Assembly: GCA_020847755.1 (NCBI GenBank) | Contig: JADLBK010000077.1 | Location: forward strand, 1 to 54,601 | From: Flavobacteriales bacterium | Lineage (GTDB): Bacteria > Bacteroidota > Bacteroidia > Flavobacteriales_F > PHOS-HE28 | Direction: 5' to 3' | DNA length: 54,601 nucleotides | Part shown: positions 1-6,509 of the stretch, piece by piece | Numbering within the stretch: position 1 is the first letter of the stretch | Layout of the letters: the number at the start of each line of letters is the position of its first letter | Translations under genes and position numbers: made by a program | Notes under the pieces: model-generated | What the model saw: the letters and a program-made list of their open reading frames with translations, nothing else | Database searches by the model: none | Told to the model about the DNA's origin: nothing

Positions 1-42
1 ACATTGTTCTACCCTTGCCCTACCGCTTGGGCCCGGCACAGG

Positions 43-1653
43 TCATCGCACCATGCCTTTCAGGTCGTCCAGCGTATTCGCATCCGCTGCCTTCTTGTCC
101 TTCCGCCATCGAGCGATGCGCGGGAATCGGACGGCCACCCCGCTCTTGTGCCGCGTGCTGGAGCTGATACCCTCGAAGGCGATCTCGAAGACGAGCTCGG
201 CCTTCACCTGCCGCACAGGACCAAAGCGCTCCAACGTGTTCTTCTTCACGAAGGCGTCCACCTCCAGCATCTCCGCATCGGTGAGGCCGCTGTAGGCCTT
301 GGCGAAGGTCACCAGCTGCCCCGCGTGCCAGAGCCCGAAGGTGTGGTCGGTGTACAGGTCGGCGCGGCGGCCGTGGCCCTGCATACTGAAGGTGAGCACG
401 GCATCGATGCTCAGCGGGTCCAACTTCCACTTCCACCAATCGCCTCGGCGGCGCCCCACCTCGTAGGTGCTACACAGCCGCTTCAGCATGAGGCCCTCGA
501 TGCTGGCGGTGCGGGCATGCTCACGGTGCGTCACGATGTCCTCCCAGGTGGTGAAGGGCAGGGTGGGCGAGAGGGTGAGCATCGGGTGCTGCGCGGAGGC
601 CACGATGCCCTCCAGCAGTTCGCGCCGTTCGGTCAAGGGCCGCTGGCGGATGTCCGCGCCGGCATGCTCCATCAGGTCGTAGGCCATGAAGACCACGGGC
701 ACGTCGGCCAGCAGTTTCTTCCCCACGCTCTTGCGACCGATGCGTTTCTGCAATTCGGCGAAGGGTAGGGGAGCGCCGTCCTTCCAAGCGAGGATCTCCC
801 CGTCCAGCACGGTGCCGTGCGGCAGTACCTCGCGCAGGGCCTCCAGCTCCGGGTACTTGTCGGTGACCAGCTCCTCGCCGCGGCTCCAGACGTAATGCTT
901 GCCGCCGCGCACGATCAGCTGTCCGCGGATGCCGTCCCACTTGTGCTCGGCCTGCCATTCGCGCGGATCGCCCAGCGGCAGGAGGTCCTGCAGTCCGGCA
1001 CCGGCGGCCGTGCCTTCGGGTCCTTCGATGCCGTAGGCCAGGTAGAAGGGGTAGGGGCGGCTGTGGTCGTCGCCGTCGTTGGCAACGAGCACCAGGTCGT
1101 GGAACGTGGTGTGGTGCGGGCTCCAATCGCCCATGAGCCGGTGCGCCAGGGTGTCCTCGTCCACACCGGTGGCCTTGCTCAGGCCCTTCACCATCACCTT
1201 CTGGCTCACACCGATGCGGAAGCCTCCGGTGATGATCTTGTTGAACACGAACAGCTCCATACCTTCCAGTCCGGCCCATGCTGCCTTCACTCGCGCTGCC
1301 TTCTCTGTTTCGGACAGATCCTTAAGCTCTTCCACATAGCACACCCACTCGGTGAGGCTCTTCACTATACGCTGCTCCAGCTTCGCGATGTGCGTCACGG
1401 TCTCTGCGAAGTCGCCCACCACGTGGTAGCTGGCCTCGAACAGCCAGTCAGGAATGCCGCTTACCTCCGCAGCCCACTGGCGCAGTTGCGTGCTGGTCAC
1501 CGGTCGCTTGGGGCGTCGCCCGCTGAGCAGCGCGATCACCCACAGCTTGTCGGCATCGTCCGCAGTGCGGAAATACGCGGCCAATGCGTCCACCTTGGCC
1601 GTGGTGGACGTGGTGGCGTCCAACGCGTCGAACAACTGGGCCTCCCGGTTCAT
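43..1653 (-). CDS. ATP-dependent DNA ligase (nucleotidyltransferase type)
   Basis: A 536-residue protein with the covalent nucleotidyltransferase signature EHKWDGIRGQL near residue 238, whose Lys would carry the AMP. Later motifs follow in order: VLDGEIL, EGLMLKR and WWKWKLDP. The N-terminal ~200 residues match the helical DNA-binding domain of ATP-dependent ligases, and the last ~120 the OB-fold. It would seal nicks in duplex DNA. Its ATG overlaps the stop of the upstream exonuclease by 4 bp (ATGA), so the two are translationally coupled. This pairing is known in Bacteroidota and Proteobacteria as a 'ligase-associated' repair cassette, normally with an Lhr-type helicase. A possible next start lies at the extreme left edge but cannot be judged. 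Confidence 0.95.
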   Translation of the reverse strand: MNREAQLFDALDATTSTTAKVDALAAYFRTADDADKLWVIALLSGRRPKRPVTSTQLRQWAAEVSGIPDWLFEASYHVVGDFAETVTHIAKLEQRIVKSLTEWVCYVEELKDLSETEKAARVKAAWAGLEGMELFVFNKIITGGFRIGVSQKVMVKGLSKATGVDEDTLAHRLMGDWSPHHTTFHDLVLVANDGDDHSRPYPFYLAYGIEGPEGTAAGAGLQDLLPLGDPREWQAEHKWDGIRGQLIVRGGKHYVWSRGEELVTDKYPELEALREVLPHGTVLDGEILAWKDGAPLPFAELQKRIGRKSVGKKLLADVPVVFMAYDLMEHAGADIRQRPLTERRELLEGIVASAQHPMLTLSPTLPFTTWEDIVTHREHARTASIEGLMLKRLCSTYEVGRRRGDWWKWKLDPLSIDAVLTFSMQGHGRRADLYTDHTFGLWHAGQLVTFAKAYSGLTDAEMLEVDAFVKKNTLERFGPVRQVKAELVFEIAFEGISSSTRHKSGVAVRFPRIARWRKDKKAADANTLDDLKGMVR

Positions 1654-2732
1654 GACGCCTCTTTTTCGGGTCGACCCTCCCGGCTCAAGGCCGGGATGAC
1701 AGGGTCGACGCTACGGGTGCCTTCCGTACCGTCGGCACCTGCCTCTCCTGCGAATTCCGTTGTCTCTGCCGCTGCGTCCATCCCCACGCTGCGCAGGTAC
1801 TGGCTGAACAGGTCCGTGTACCCGTGGGTGGCGATGACGCGTTCGGCACCGCTCTCCTTCACCGCCAGCAGCAACGCGTCCCAGTCGGCGTGGTCGCTGA
1901 GGACAAAGCCCTTGTCGATGCTGCTGCGGCGCCGCCAGCCGCGCAACTGCATCCACCCGCTGGCCATCGCCGTGCTGAAGGGCTTCAACCGGTTGGTCCA
2001 CGGGGTGTCCAAGGCCGAACCGGGCGTGATCACCAGCGCGTTGCGGAAGCGCTCCTTCGGTGTGTCCTTCGTGATGTGCTCCCAGGGCGGCAGCTCCAAC
2101 CCGCAGTCCTGCAGCACGGTGTTCATGTTGGCCACCGCGCCATGGACCAAGATCGGCCCGATGCTGCGGTCCACGCCGGTCATCACGCGTTGCGCCTTGC
2201 CGAGACTGTAGGCACTGATCACCGAGCACACGCCATTGGCTGCGTTACCACGCCACCACGCGTTGATCTCGTTGAAGATCACTTCCGGTTCCTTCCACCT
2301 GTAAATGGGCAGCCCGAAGGTGCATTCGGTGATGAGCGTGTGGCAGCGCACGGGCTCGAAGGCGTCGCTGATGCCGTCCGCATGGCGCTTGTGGTCGCCG
2401 GTGGCCACCCACACCTCGCCCTTGTATTCCACCCGCACCTGCATGCTGCCGGGGATGTGGCCGGCCGGGTGCAGGGAGAACTTCACGCCATTGATGGTGC
2501 CCGTCTGGCCGGGTTGCAGCGTGTCGATGCGCAGGTCATCGCCCAGGCGGGCGTGCATAAGGGCCTTGGTGATGGGGGAGGCGAGGTAGTGCCTGCTGCC
2601 GCTACGCGCATGGTCGCTGTGGGCGTGGGTGATGATGGCCCGGTCCACCGGCCGCCAGGGGTCTATGTGGACATCGGCCTGCTCGCACCGGATCCCTGAG
2701 GGAGAGAAGGACAACAATGGCGTCGAAGCCAT
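1650..2732 (-). CDS. Ligase-associated MBL-fold DNA exonuclease
   Basis: A 360-residue metallo-beta-lactamase/beta-CASP-like nuclease. Visible metal-binding motifs are HAHSDH (residues 36-41), GDHKRHADG (~112), ITECTFG (~135) and SDHADW (~280). Known relatives process DNA ends beside a dedicated ATP-dependent ligase. I chose the ATG at 2732 over an in-frame GTG at 2738, because the -7 element TACCTTGT occupies 2737-2744, so a transcript could begin almost exactly at the ATG. It is the first gene of the exonuclease-ligase operon and is divergent from the zinc-ribbon gene at 2803. The function is well supported by family; the leaderless start is inference. Confidence 0.92.
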   Translation of the reverse strand: MASTPLLSFSPSGIRCEQADVHIDPWRPVDRAIITHAHSDHARSGSRHYLASPITKALMHARLGDDLRIDTLQPGQTGTINGVKFSLHPAGHIPGSMQVRVEYKGEVWVATGDHKRHADGISDAFEPVRCHTLITECTFGLPIYRWKEPEVIFNEINAWWRGNAANGVCSVISAYSLGKAQRVMTGVDRSIGPILVHGAVANMNTVLQDCGLELPPWEHITKDTPKERFRNALVITPGSALDTPWTNRLKPFSTAMASGWMQLRGWRRRSSIDKGFVLSDHADWDALLLAVKESGAERVIATHGYTDLFSQYLRSVGMDAAAETTEFAGEAGADGTEGTRSVDPVIPALSREGRPEKEAS

Positions 2733-2736
2733 GGTC

Positions 2737-2744
2737 ACAAGGTA
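2737..2744 (-). promoter_or_regulatory. -7 element TACCTTGT of the exonuclease-ligase operon
   Basis: Four bases separate the element from the ATG at 2732, predicting a leaderless mRNA. It forms a divergent pair with the + strand element at 2790. Confidence 0.6.
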
Positions 2745-2789
2745 TCGGGCTGAACTGCGGGTTCAGCGACCTGAACGCCGACGATCACG

Positions 2790-2797
2790 TACTTTTC
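2790..2797 (+). promoter_or_regulatory. -7 element TACTTTTC of the zinc-ribbon gene
   Basis: It ends 5 bases before the ATG at 2803. The last position departs from the TAnnTTTG consensus (C instead of G). Confidence 0.55.
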
Positions 2798-2802
2798 GGA
2801 TC

Positions 2803-3201
2803 ATGCCCGCCGCGAACGAACGTGTTTGCTTGGAATGTGGGGAGCGCATCGTTGGGCGCTTGGACAAGCGCTTCTGCTCCGATGCCTGCCGGAATCAGTA
2901 TCACTACCAAGCCAACAACGCCCCGATCAATTATGTGCGCAACGTGGTGAATGCCTTGAAGCGTAACCGGCGGGTGTTGAGCGAGTTGAACACGGGACCC
3001 GAAGGAAAGACGCGGGTCCACCGCGACAAGCTCATCGAGCGTGGCTTCAACTTCATGTACCACACCAACGTGCACCGCACGAAAGCCGGGAACACCTACG
3101 TGTTCTGCTTTGAGCAGGGCTACCTCGACCTTGGTGAGAACTGGTTCATGCTCGTCCGGAGGGACGAGTACCTGGCGCGCTCCGGTGACCTGGGGACCTA
3201 G
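2803..3201 (+). CDS. Small zinc-ribbon protein
   Basis: A 132-residue protein. Four cysteines, C9-x2-C12 and C25-x3-C29, form a likely zinc ribbon at the N-terminus. A basic, mixed helix/strand region follows (HRDKLIERGFNFMYHTN, then NTYVFCFEQGYLDLGEN), which ends in a probable beta-hairpin. The ATG at 2803 sits directly after a -7 element and places the cysteines at the N-terminus; longer upstream starts read through the divergent promoter. The stop codon overlaps the stop of the convergent 41-residue gene by 3 bp. No enzyme motif is visible. Nucleic-acid binding is a reasonable guess, not shown. Confidence 0.85.
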   Translation: MPAANERVCLECGERIVGRLDKRFCSDACRNQYHYQANNAPINYVRNVVNALKRNRRVLSELNTGPEGKTRVHRDKLIERGFNFMYHTNVHRTKAGNTYVFCFEQGYLDLGENWFMLVRRDEYLARSGDLGT

Positions 3202-3323
3202 CTCGCCGCCCAGATCATCAGTACGATGCCGGCGAGGATCATCAAGGCCAATACGACAGGCCCGCCGATCTCGTTCTGCTCCGCCTCTTCAGGGAAATGC
3301 CCTTCGTGATGATGGTCGCTCAT
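3198..3323 (-). CDS. 41-residue single-pass membrane protein
   Basis: The product starts MSDHHHEGHFPEEAEQNE, an acidic and His-rich head, and ends in one hydrophobic helix of about 20 residues (GPVVLALMILAGIVLMIW). This suggests a C-terminally anchored membrane microprotein with its head in the cytoplasm. A much longer frame runs upstream, but a perfect -7 element (TATATTTG, 3340-3347) places the start at 3323. The stop overlaps that of the convergent zinc-ribbon gene. Small single-pass proteins of this shape include respiratory oxidase accessory subunits, but no oxidase gene is nearby and I assign no function. Confidence 0.7.
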   Translation of the reverse strand: MSDHHHEGHFPEEAEQNEIGGPVVLALMILAGIVLMIWAAS

Positions 3324-3339
3324 GGTATGGCTGATGCGG

Positions 3340-3347
3340 CAAATATA
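3340..3347 (-). promoter_or_regulatory. -7 element TATATTTG of the 41-residue gene
   Basis: Exact consensus match ending 16 bases before the ATG at 3323. The 14-mer CCTATATTTGCCGC containing it recurs upstream of tRNA-Pro (4246-4258). Confidence 0.75.
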
Positions 3348-3605
3348 GGTTAGGCCGGGTGTCGGCGATGAAGCCAGGGCGCGGACCGATCCCGCATCGA
3401 CCGGGCATTCTGCTGACCACCCCGATATGCGCGGTCTGCGTTCTGCTGTTCCTCGACCGGGTGGGTCGACCGAACAGCGCACCCGATCAAGGGCCGGGCA
3501 GAAGACCTCGAAGGCAGGGCACCGTGCAACGGTCATGTCCTGGACATGCCGCAACGAACACCTGGCGGTGCGCTGCCTGCGGCGCCGCGCCCAAGGACCT
3601 TGACC

Positions 3606-3797
3606 TCAGTTGAGGCTGAAGGTGGGCTGACGCAGGACCATCCGCGCGATGACGGCGCTTTCGTTGCGGCGCATGCGGGACACCAGCGCCAGCACCTGTT
3701 CATCCAGCTCGCGGTCGGTGAGCTTGGTGAGGTCCTTGTAGACCGGCAGGCTGCTGCGGCTCTTGAGGATCAACGCTATTTTATAAGCGCGTGACAT
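3606..3797 (-). CDS. Small hypothetical protein, 63 residues
   Basis: The predicted product runs from MSRAYKIALILKSRS to VLRQPTFSLN and looks mostly helical, with several basic residues. Third positions are strongly GC-biased except for the first six codons, as in the neighbouring real genes, which supports coding. The frame continues upstream as 148 codons, but that part reads as noise, so I start at ATG 3797. No clear -7 element is seen before it. It is convergent to nothing and isolated between the 41-residue gene and tRNA-Pro. No family recognised. Confidence 0.5.
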   Translation of the reverse strand: MSRAYKIALILKSRSSLPVYKDLTKLTDRELDEQVLALVSRMRRNESAVIARMVLRQPTFSLN

Positions 3798-4129
3798 GGG
3801 TTCCGTCAGCAAGACGCAGGTCCCATAACGAGGGATGCCTCCTCGAGGCCTGAAAAATGTGCCGTTCGACGAACGGTGGCGCACGCCCAACCATCGGCAA
3901 CAAGGAACCCATTGAGCGCAAGGGGGTTGACGGGTCGTGGTCTGGATGGTTCCCGGGTGGCAAGTTGCACGGGCCCTGAAAACGGGGGCCGGTGAGCGGA
4001 CCGACGCCGATCGCCAGGTCGCACGAGAAGCGGGTGGGCACTGGCCTGTCATCGCCCTTCAAGCCTATGCGGGATCGGGTCAGGCCGGGTCCGAAAAAGC
4101 CCCGGCGACTTCGTCGCCAGGGCTTGGTC
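3798..4129. other. Gene-free stretch of about 330 bp
   Basis: The stretch holds the tRNA-Pro terminator hairpin (4094-4125). An 80-codon frame crossing it on the + strand runs into the tRNA gene and is rejected. I see no other gene or repeat. Confidence 0.5.
4094..4125 (-). terminator. Rho-independent terminator of tRNA-Pro
   Basis: On the minus strand AGCCCTGGCGAC pairs with GTCGCCGGGGCT around a short GAA loop and is followed by TTTTT. It lies a few bases past the tRNA 3' end. Confidence 0.85.
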
Positions 4130-4207
4130 TGGTCGGGGTGAGTGGATTCGAACCACCGGCCTCTACGTCCCGAACGTAGCGCTCTAACCGGGCTGAGCTA
4201 CACCCCG
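4130..4207 (-). tRNA. tRNA-Pro (CGG anticodon)
   Basis: The minus strand reads CGGGGTG (acceptor), a D arm GCTC/GAGC, the anticodon arm CTACG-TTCGGGA-CGTAG with anticodon CGG, a T arm with GGTTCGAATCC, and acceptor CACCCCG-A. The 3' CCA is encoded (TGG on the + strand at 4130-4132), unlike the tRNA-Gly further along. The CGGGGTGT 5' end is typical of tRNA-Pro. A -7 element lies 41 bases upstream and a terminator immediately downstream, so it is a single-gene unit. Confidence 0.96.
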
Positions 4208-4248
4208 TAGCTCCATGTTCCGGGAGGGGCCCCGGTCGATGAGGGCGG

Positions 4249-4256
4249 CAAATATA
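4249..4256 (-). promoter_or_regulatory. -7 element TATATTTG of tRNA-Pro
   Basis: Exact consensus match, 41 bases before the mature 5' end, so the precursor should carry a leader of nearly 40 nt. It begins 12 bases after the stop of the response-regulator gene. Confidence 0.7.
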
Positions 4257-4268
4257 GGCGGCGGCAGG

Positions 4269-4955
4269 TCAGGCGTCGAACTTGTAGCCGATGCCTTTGA
4301 TCGTGCGGATGCGATCCTCGCCGATCTTCTCGCGCAGCTTGCGGATGTGCACATCGATCGTCCTGTCCCCGACGAACAGCTCGGTCCCCCAGATGTGCGC
4401 ATAGATCTCCTCCCGCTTGAACACCTTGCCCGGCTTGCTCATCAGCAGCACCAACAGCTCGAACTCCTTCTTGGGCAGCTGCAGCTCTTCGGTGCCTTTG
4501 AAGACCAGCACCTTCTCCAGATCGACCCGGATGCCGTTGGCTTCGAGCATCTGCCCCTCGTTGCGATCGCCCGGGCTGCGCTTCAGCAGGGCCTTCACCT
4601 TGCTGACGAACACCTTCGGGCGCACCGGCTTTGTGATGTAGTCGTCCGCACCGGCCTCGAACCCTGCGATCTGGCTGTAGTCCTCGCCGCGGGCGGTGAG
4701 GAAGGTGATCAGCGCGTGCTTCATGTCCGGCATCTGGCGCAGTTGGTTGCACACCTCCACGCCGTCCATACCGGGCATCATGATGTCCAGCACCACCAGG
4801 TCCGGCCGCTCGGCCTTGGCGATACGCAACGCGTCCTTGCCGTTCTGCGCGGTGGCCACCCGATAGCCTTCGCGCTCCAGGTTGTACCGGAGCAGCTCCA
4901 GGATGTCCGGTTCATCGTCCACCAGAAGCACCTTGGGTGCAAGGGTTCCCGCCAT
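4269..4955 (-). CDS. OmpR/PhoB-family response regulator
   Basis: A 228-residue two-domain regulator. The receiver domain (residues 8-125) has the acidic pair DD13-14, phospho-acceptor D57 in VVLDIMMPGMDG and the conserved Lys in DDYITKP. The C-terminal winged helix (~135-228) shows the OmpR pattern FELLVLL...WGTELFVGDRTIDVHIRKLREKIG...GIGYKF. It should bind tandem DNA repeats as a phosphorylated dimer. I prefer ATG 4955 to the TTG at 4976, which overlaps the presumed -7 element. No histidine kinase is adjacent. Three 11-bp-phased repeats just upstream (5003-5035) suggest autoregulation of a PhoB-like kind, which is inference. Confidence 0.93.
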   Translation of the reverse strand: MAGTLAPKVLLVDDEPDILELLRYNLEREGYRVATAQNGKDALRIAKAERPDLVVLDIMMPGMDGVEVCNQLRQMPDMKHALITFLTARGEDYSQIAGFEAGADDYITKPVRPKVFVSKVKALLKRSPGDRNEGQMLEANGIRVDLEKVLVFKGTEELQLPKKEFELLVLLMSKPGKVFKREEIYAHIWGTELFVGDRTIDVHIRKLREKIGEDRIRTIKGIGYKFDA

Positions 4956-4973
4956 GTTCACGTTGGTCGGCTG

Positions 4974-4981
4974 CAAAGCAA
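4974..4981 (-). promoter_or_regulatory. -7-like element TTGCTTTG of the response regulator
   Basis: One mismatch to the consensus; 18 bases from ATG 4955. The 11-bp repeats begin 21 bases further upstream, where an activator would be placed. Confidence 0.45.
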
Positions 4982-5002
4982 GGAGGGCTATGGGGGTGTG
5001 AC

Positions 5003-5035
5003 GTTAAGGACCTGTCAAAATTAGGTTAAGGTCCT
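5003..5035. promoter_or_regulatory. Pho-box-like array: three 11-bp direct repeats
   Basis: On the + strand GTTAAGGACCT, GTCAAAATTAG and GTTAAGGTCCT follow each other with exact 11-bp period; the outer two share GTTAAGG and end CCT. OmpR/PhoB-family dimers bind direct repeats with this spacing, and the middle junction reads CTGTCA as in the E. coli pho box. Binding by the neighbouring regulator is inference. Confidence 0.5.
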
Positions 5036-5071
5036 CCAGCCGGTGGGAAGTCCCCATGGACACGGTCGTTC

Positions 5072-5079
5072 TATCTTCG
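5072..5079 (+). promoter_or_regulatory. -7 element TATCTTCG of tRNA-Gly
   Basis: It lies 43 bases before the tRNA 5' end, close to the 41-base distance seen for tRNA-Pro, and is followed by CCGCCC. Confidence 0.55.
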
Positions 5080-5122
5080 CCGCCCGATGGCGTCGCTGTC
5101 GCCGGTGGCGCACGGCAAGAGC

Positions 5123-5195
5123 GCGGGAGTAGCTCAGTTGGTAGAGCATCAGCTTCCCAAGCTGAGGGTCGCGGGTTCGAATCCCGTTTCCCGCT
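5123..5195 (+). tRNA. tRNA-Gly (CCC anticodon)
   Basis: Acceptor GCGGGAG pairs with TTCCCGC, with one G-T pair at the base of the stem. The D arm is GCTC/GAGC, the anticodon arm TCAGC-TTCCCAA-GCTGA with anticodon CCC, and the T arm GCGGG-TTCGAAT-CCCGT. The discriminator is T. The 3' CCA is not encoded and must be added after transcription. A terminator follows directly. Confidence 0.96.
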
Positions 5196-5199
5196 CGAA

Positions 5200-5230
5200 A
5201 AGAGGTCCGGCCATGCGCCGGACCTCTTCG
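5200..5230 (+). terminator. Terminator of tRNA-Gly
   Basis: AAGAGGTCCGGC and GCCGGACCTCTT form a perfect 12-bp stem around a loop of about 5 bases. The T run is short. Confidence 0.75.
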
Positions 5231-5252
5231 TTGTGGCCAACGCGCCGCGGCC

Positions 5253-5260
5253 GATATTTG
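5253..5260 (+). promoter_or_regulatory. -7-like element GATATTTG of the DNA methyltransferase
   Basis: Seven of eight positions match the consensus; 7 bases lie between it and ATG 5268, supporting that start over ATG 5292. Confidence 0.5.
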
Positions 5261-5267
5261 GCGCCCC

Positions 5268-6509
5268 ATGACCCGGATCCGTCCACGCTCGATGCCCGCC
5301 CTGCGTGTGGCCGAGCTCTTCGCTGGGGTGGGCGGATTCCGATTGGGATTGGAGCAGGCCGGTGGCTACCAGGTGGTGTACAGCAACCAGTGGGAGCCCG
5401 GACGCAGGAAACAGCACGCCTCGGCCATTTATGTGCAGCGGTTCGGCGCGGACCATCACGACAACCGGGACATCGCCTCGGTGCCGGTGGAGGAAGTCCC
5501 CGACCATGACGTGCTCGTGGGCGGCTTCCCCTGCCAGGACTACTCGGTGGCCAGCACCCTTCGCAACGCCCGCGGCCTGGTGGGACGCAAAGGGGTCCTG
5601 TGGTGGCAGATCCATCGCCTGCTGCGTGATCATCCGCATCCGCCGGCCCATCTCGTCCTGGAGAACGTGGACCGGCTGCTGAGCTCTCCGGCCGGACAAC
5701 GCGGACGTGACCTGGCCGTGATGCTGAGCTCCCTCTGGGGGCTGGGATATGCGGTGGAGTGGCGGGTGATCAACGCGGCGGACTATGGCATGCCCCAGCG
5801 ACGGAGGCGGATGTTCCTGGTGGGTCATCGCATCGAGCGGATGAGCGGAATGACAGCCGAGTTGCTGCAGGACCACGGGGTGCTGGCCGGAGCGTTCCCG
5901 TTCGCGGTGAAGCGTCAAGGCCCTTCCATTCAGTTGGAGGCGGATCTCCGGAAGCTGTCCGACCGGTTCAACCGTGACGGGCGCAGATCGCCTTTCGGAA
6001 ATGCCGGTGTGATGGTGAACGGCCTGGTGCTGACCCGGGATGTAAGCCCGGTGCACACTGGACCGGCCACTACGTTGGGGGACATCCTTCAACCGGAGAA
6101 GGACGTGCCGGCCGCCTTTCGGATCCCACGCGGTGAACTGAAACGCTGGCGATACCTCAAAGGAGCCAAACGCGAGGCCCGGAAAGTGTCGCGCAACGGG
6201 TTCGCCTATCACTATAGCGAAGGCGCCATGGCGTTCCCCGACCCTTTGGACAAGCCCGGCCGTACCGTGGTCACCGGCGAAGGCGGCAAAGCGCCATCGC
6301 GGTTCAAGCACGTCGTGTCGGTGGACGGGAAGCGCTTCCGCCGGTTGACCCCGATCGAACTGGAGCGGTTGAACATGTTCCCGGACGACCATACGGCCGG
6401 GTCACCGGACACCTGGCGGGCCTTCTTCATGGGCAACGCCCTGGTGGTGGGCATCGTCGAGCGCATCGGCCGGGCGTTAACGGTATTTCACGACCACGGC
6501 GAACGATGA
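5268..6509 (+). CDS. DNA (cytosine-5-)-methyltransferase, orphan
   Basis: A 413-residue enzyme with the ordered C5-methyltransferase motifs: AELFAGVGGFRLGLEQ (I, residue ~14), GGFPCQDYS (IV, ~85-93, catalytic Cys), LVLENVDRL (VI, ~130), MPQRRRRMFLVG (VIII, ~170), RRLTPIELERLNMFP (IX) and GNALVVGIV (X). It methylates cytosine within a sequence chosen by the ~120-residue region between VIII and IX. All catalytic motifs are intact. No restriction endonuclease or Vsr gene lies next to it, so it may be a solitary regulatory or protective enzyme. It sits directly downstream of tRNA-Gly and overlaps the msrA start by 4 bp. Confidence 0.95.
   Translation: MTRIRPRSMPALRVAELFAGVGGFRLGLEQAGGYQVVYSNQWEPGRRKQHASAIYVQRFGADHHDNRDIASVPVEEVPDHDVLVGGFPCQDYSVASTLRNARGLVGRKGVLWWQIHRLLRDHPHPPAHLVLENVDRLLSSPAGQRGRDLAVMLSSLWGLGYAVEWRVINAADYGMPQRRRRMFLVGHRIERMSGMTAELLQDHGVLAGAFPFAVKRQGPSIQLEADLRKLSDRFNRDGRRSPFGNAGVMVNGLVLTRDVSPVHTGPATTLGDILQPEKDVPAAFRIPRGELKRWRYLKGAKREARKVSRNGFAYHYSEGAMAFPDPLDKPGRTVVTGEGGKAPSRFKHVVSVDGKRFRRLTPIELERLNMFPDDHTAGSPDTWRAFFMGNALVVGIVERIGRALTVFHDHGER

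Noticed and set aside
3359-3613. 84-codon + strand frame
   Set aside because: No promoter, no conserved feature, and composition unlike the neighbouring genes.
3937-4179. 80-codon + strand frame between the small gene and tRNA-Pro
   Set aside because: It runs into the tRNA gene and its terminator, and encodes no recognisable protein.
5123-6509. Integrated element at tRNA-Gly
   Set aside because: No integrase, no repeated 3' tRNA fragment and no clear composition change were found; only the methyltransferase position is suggestive.
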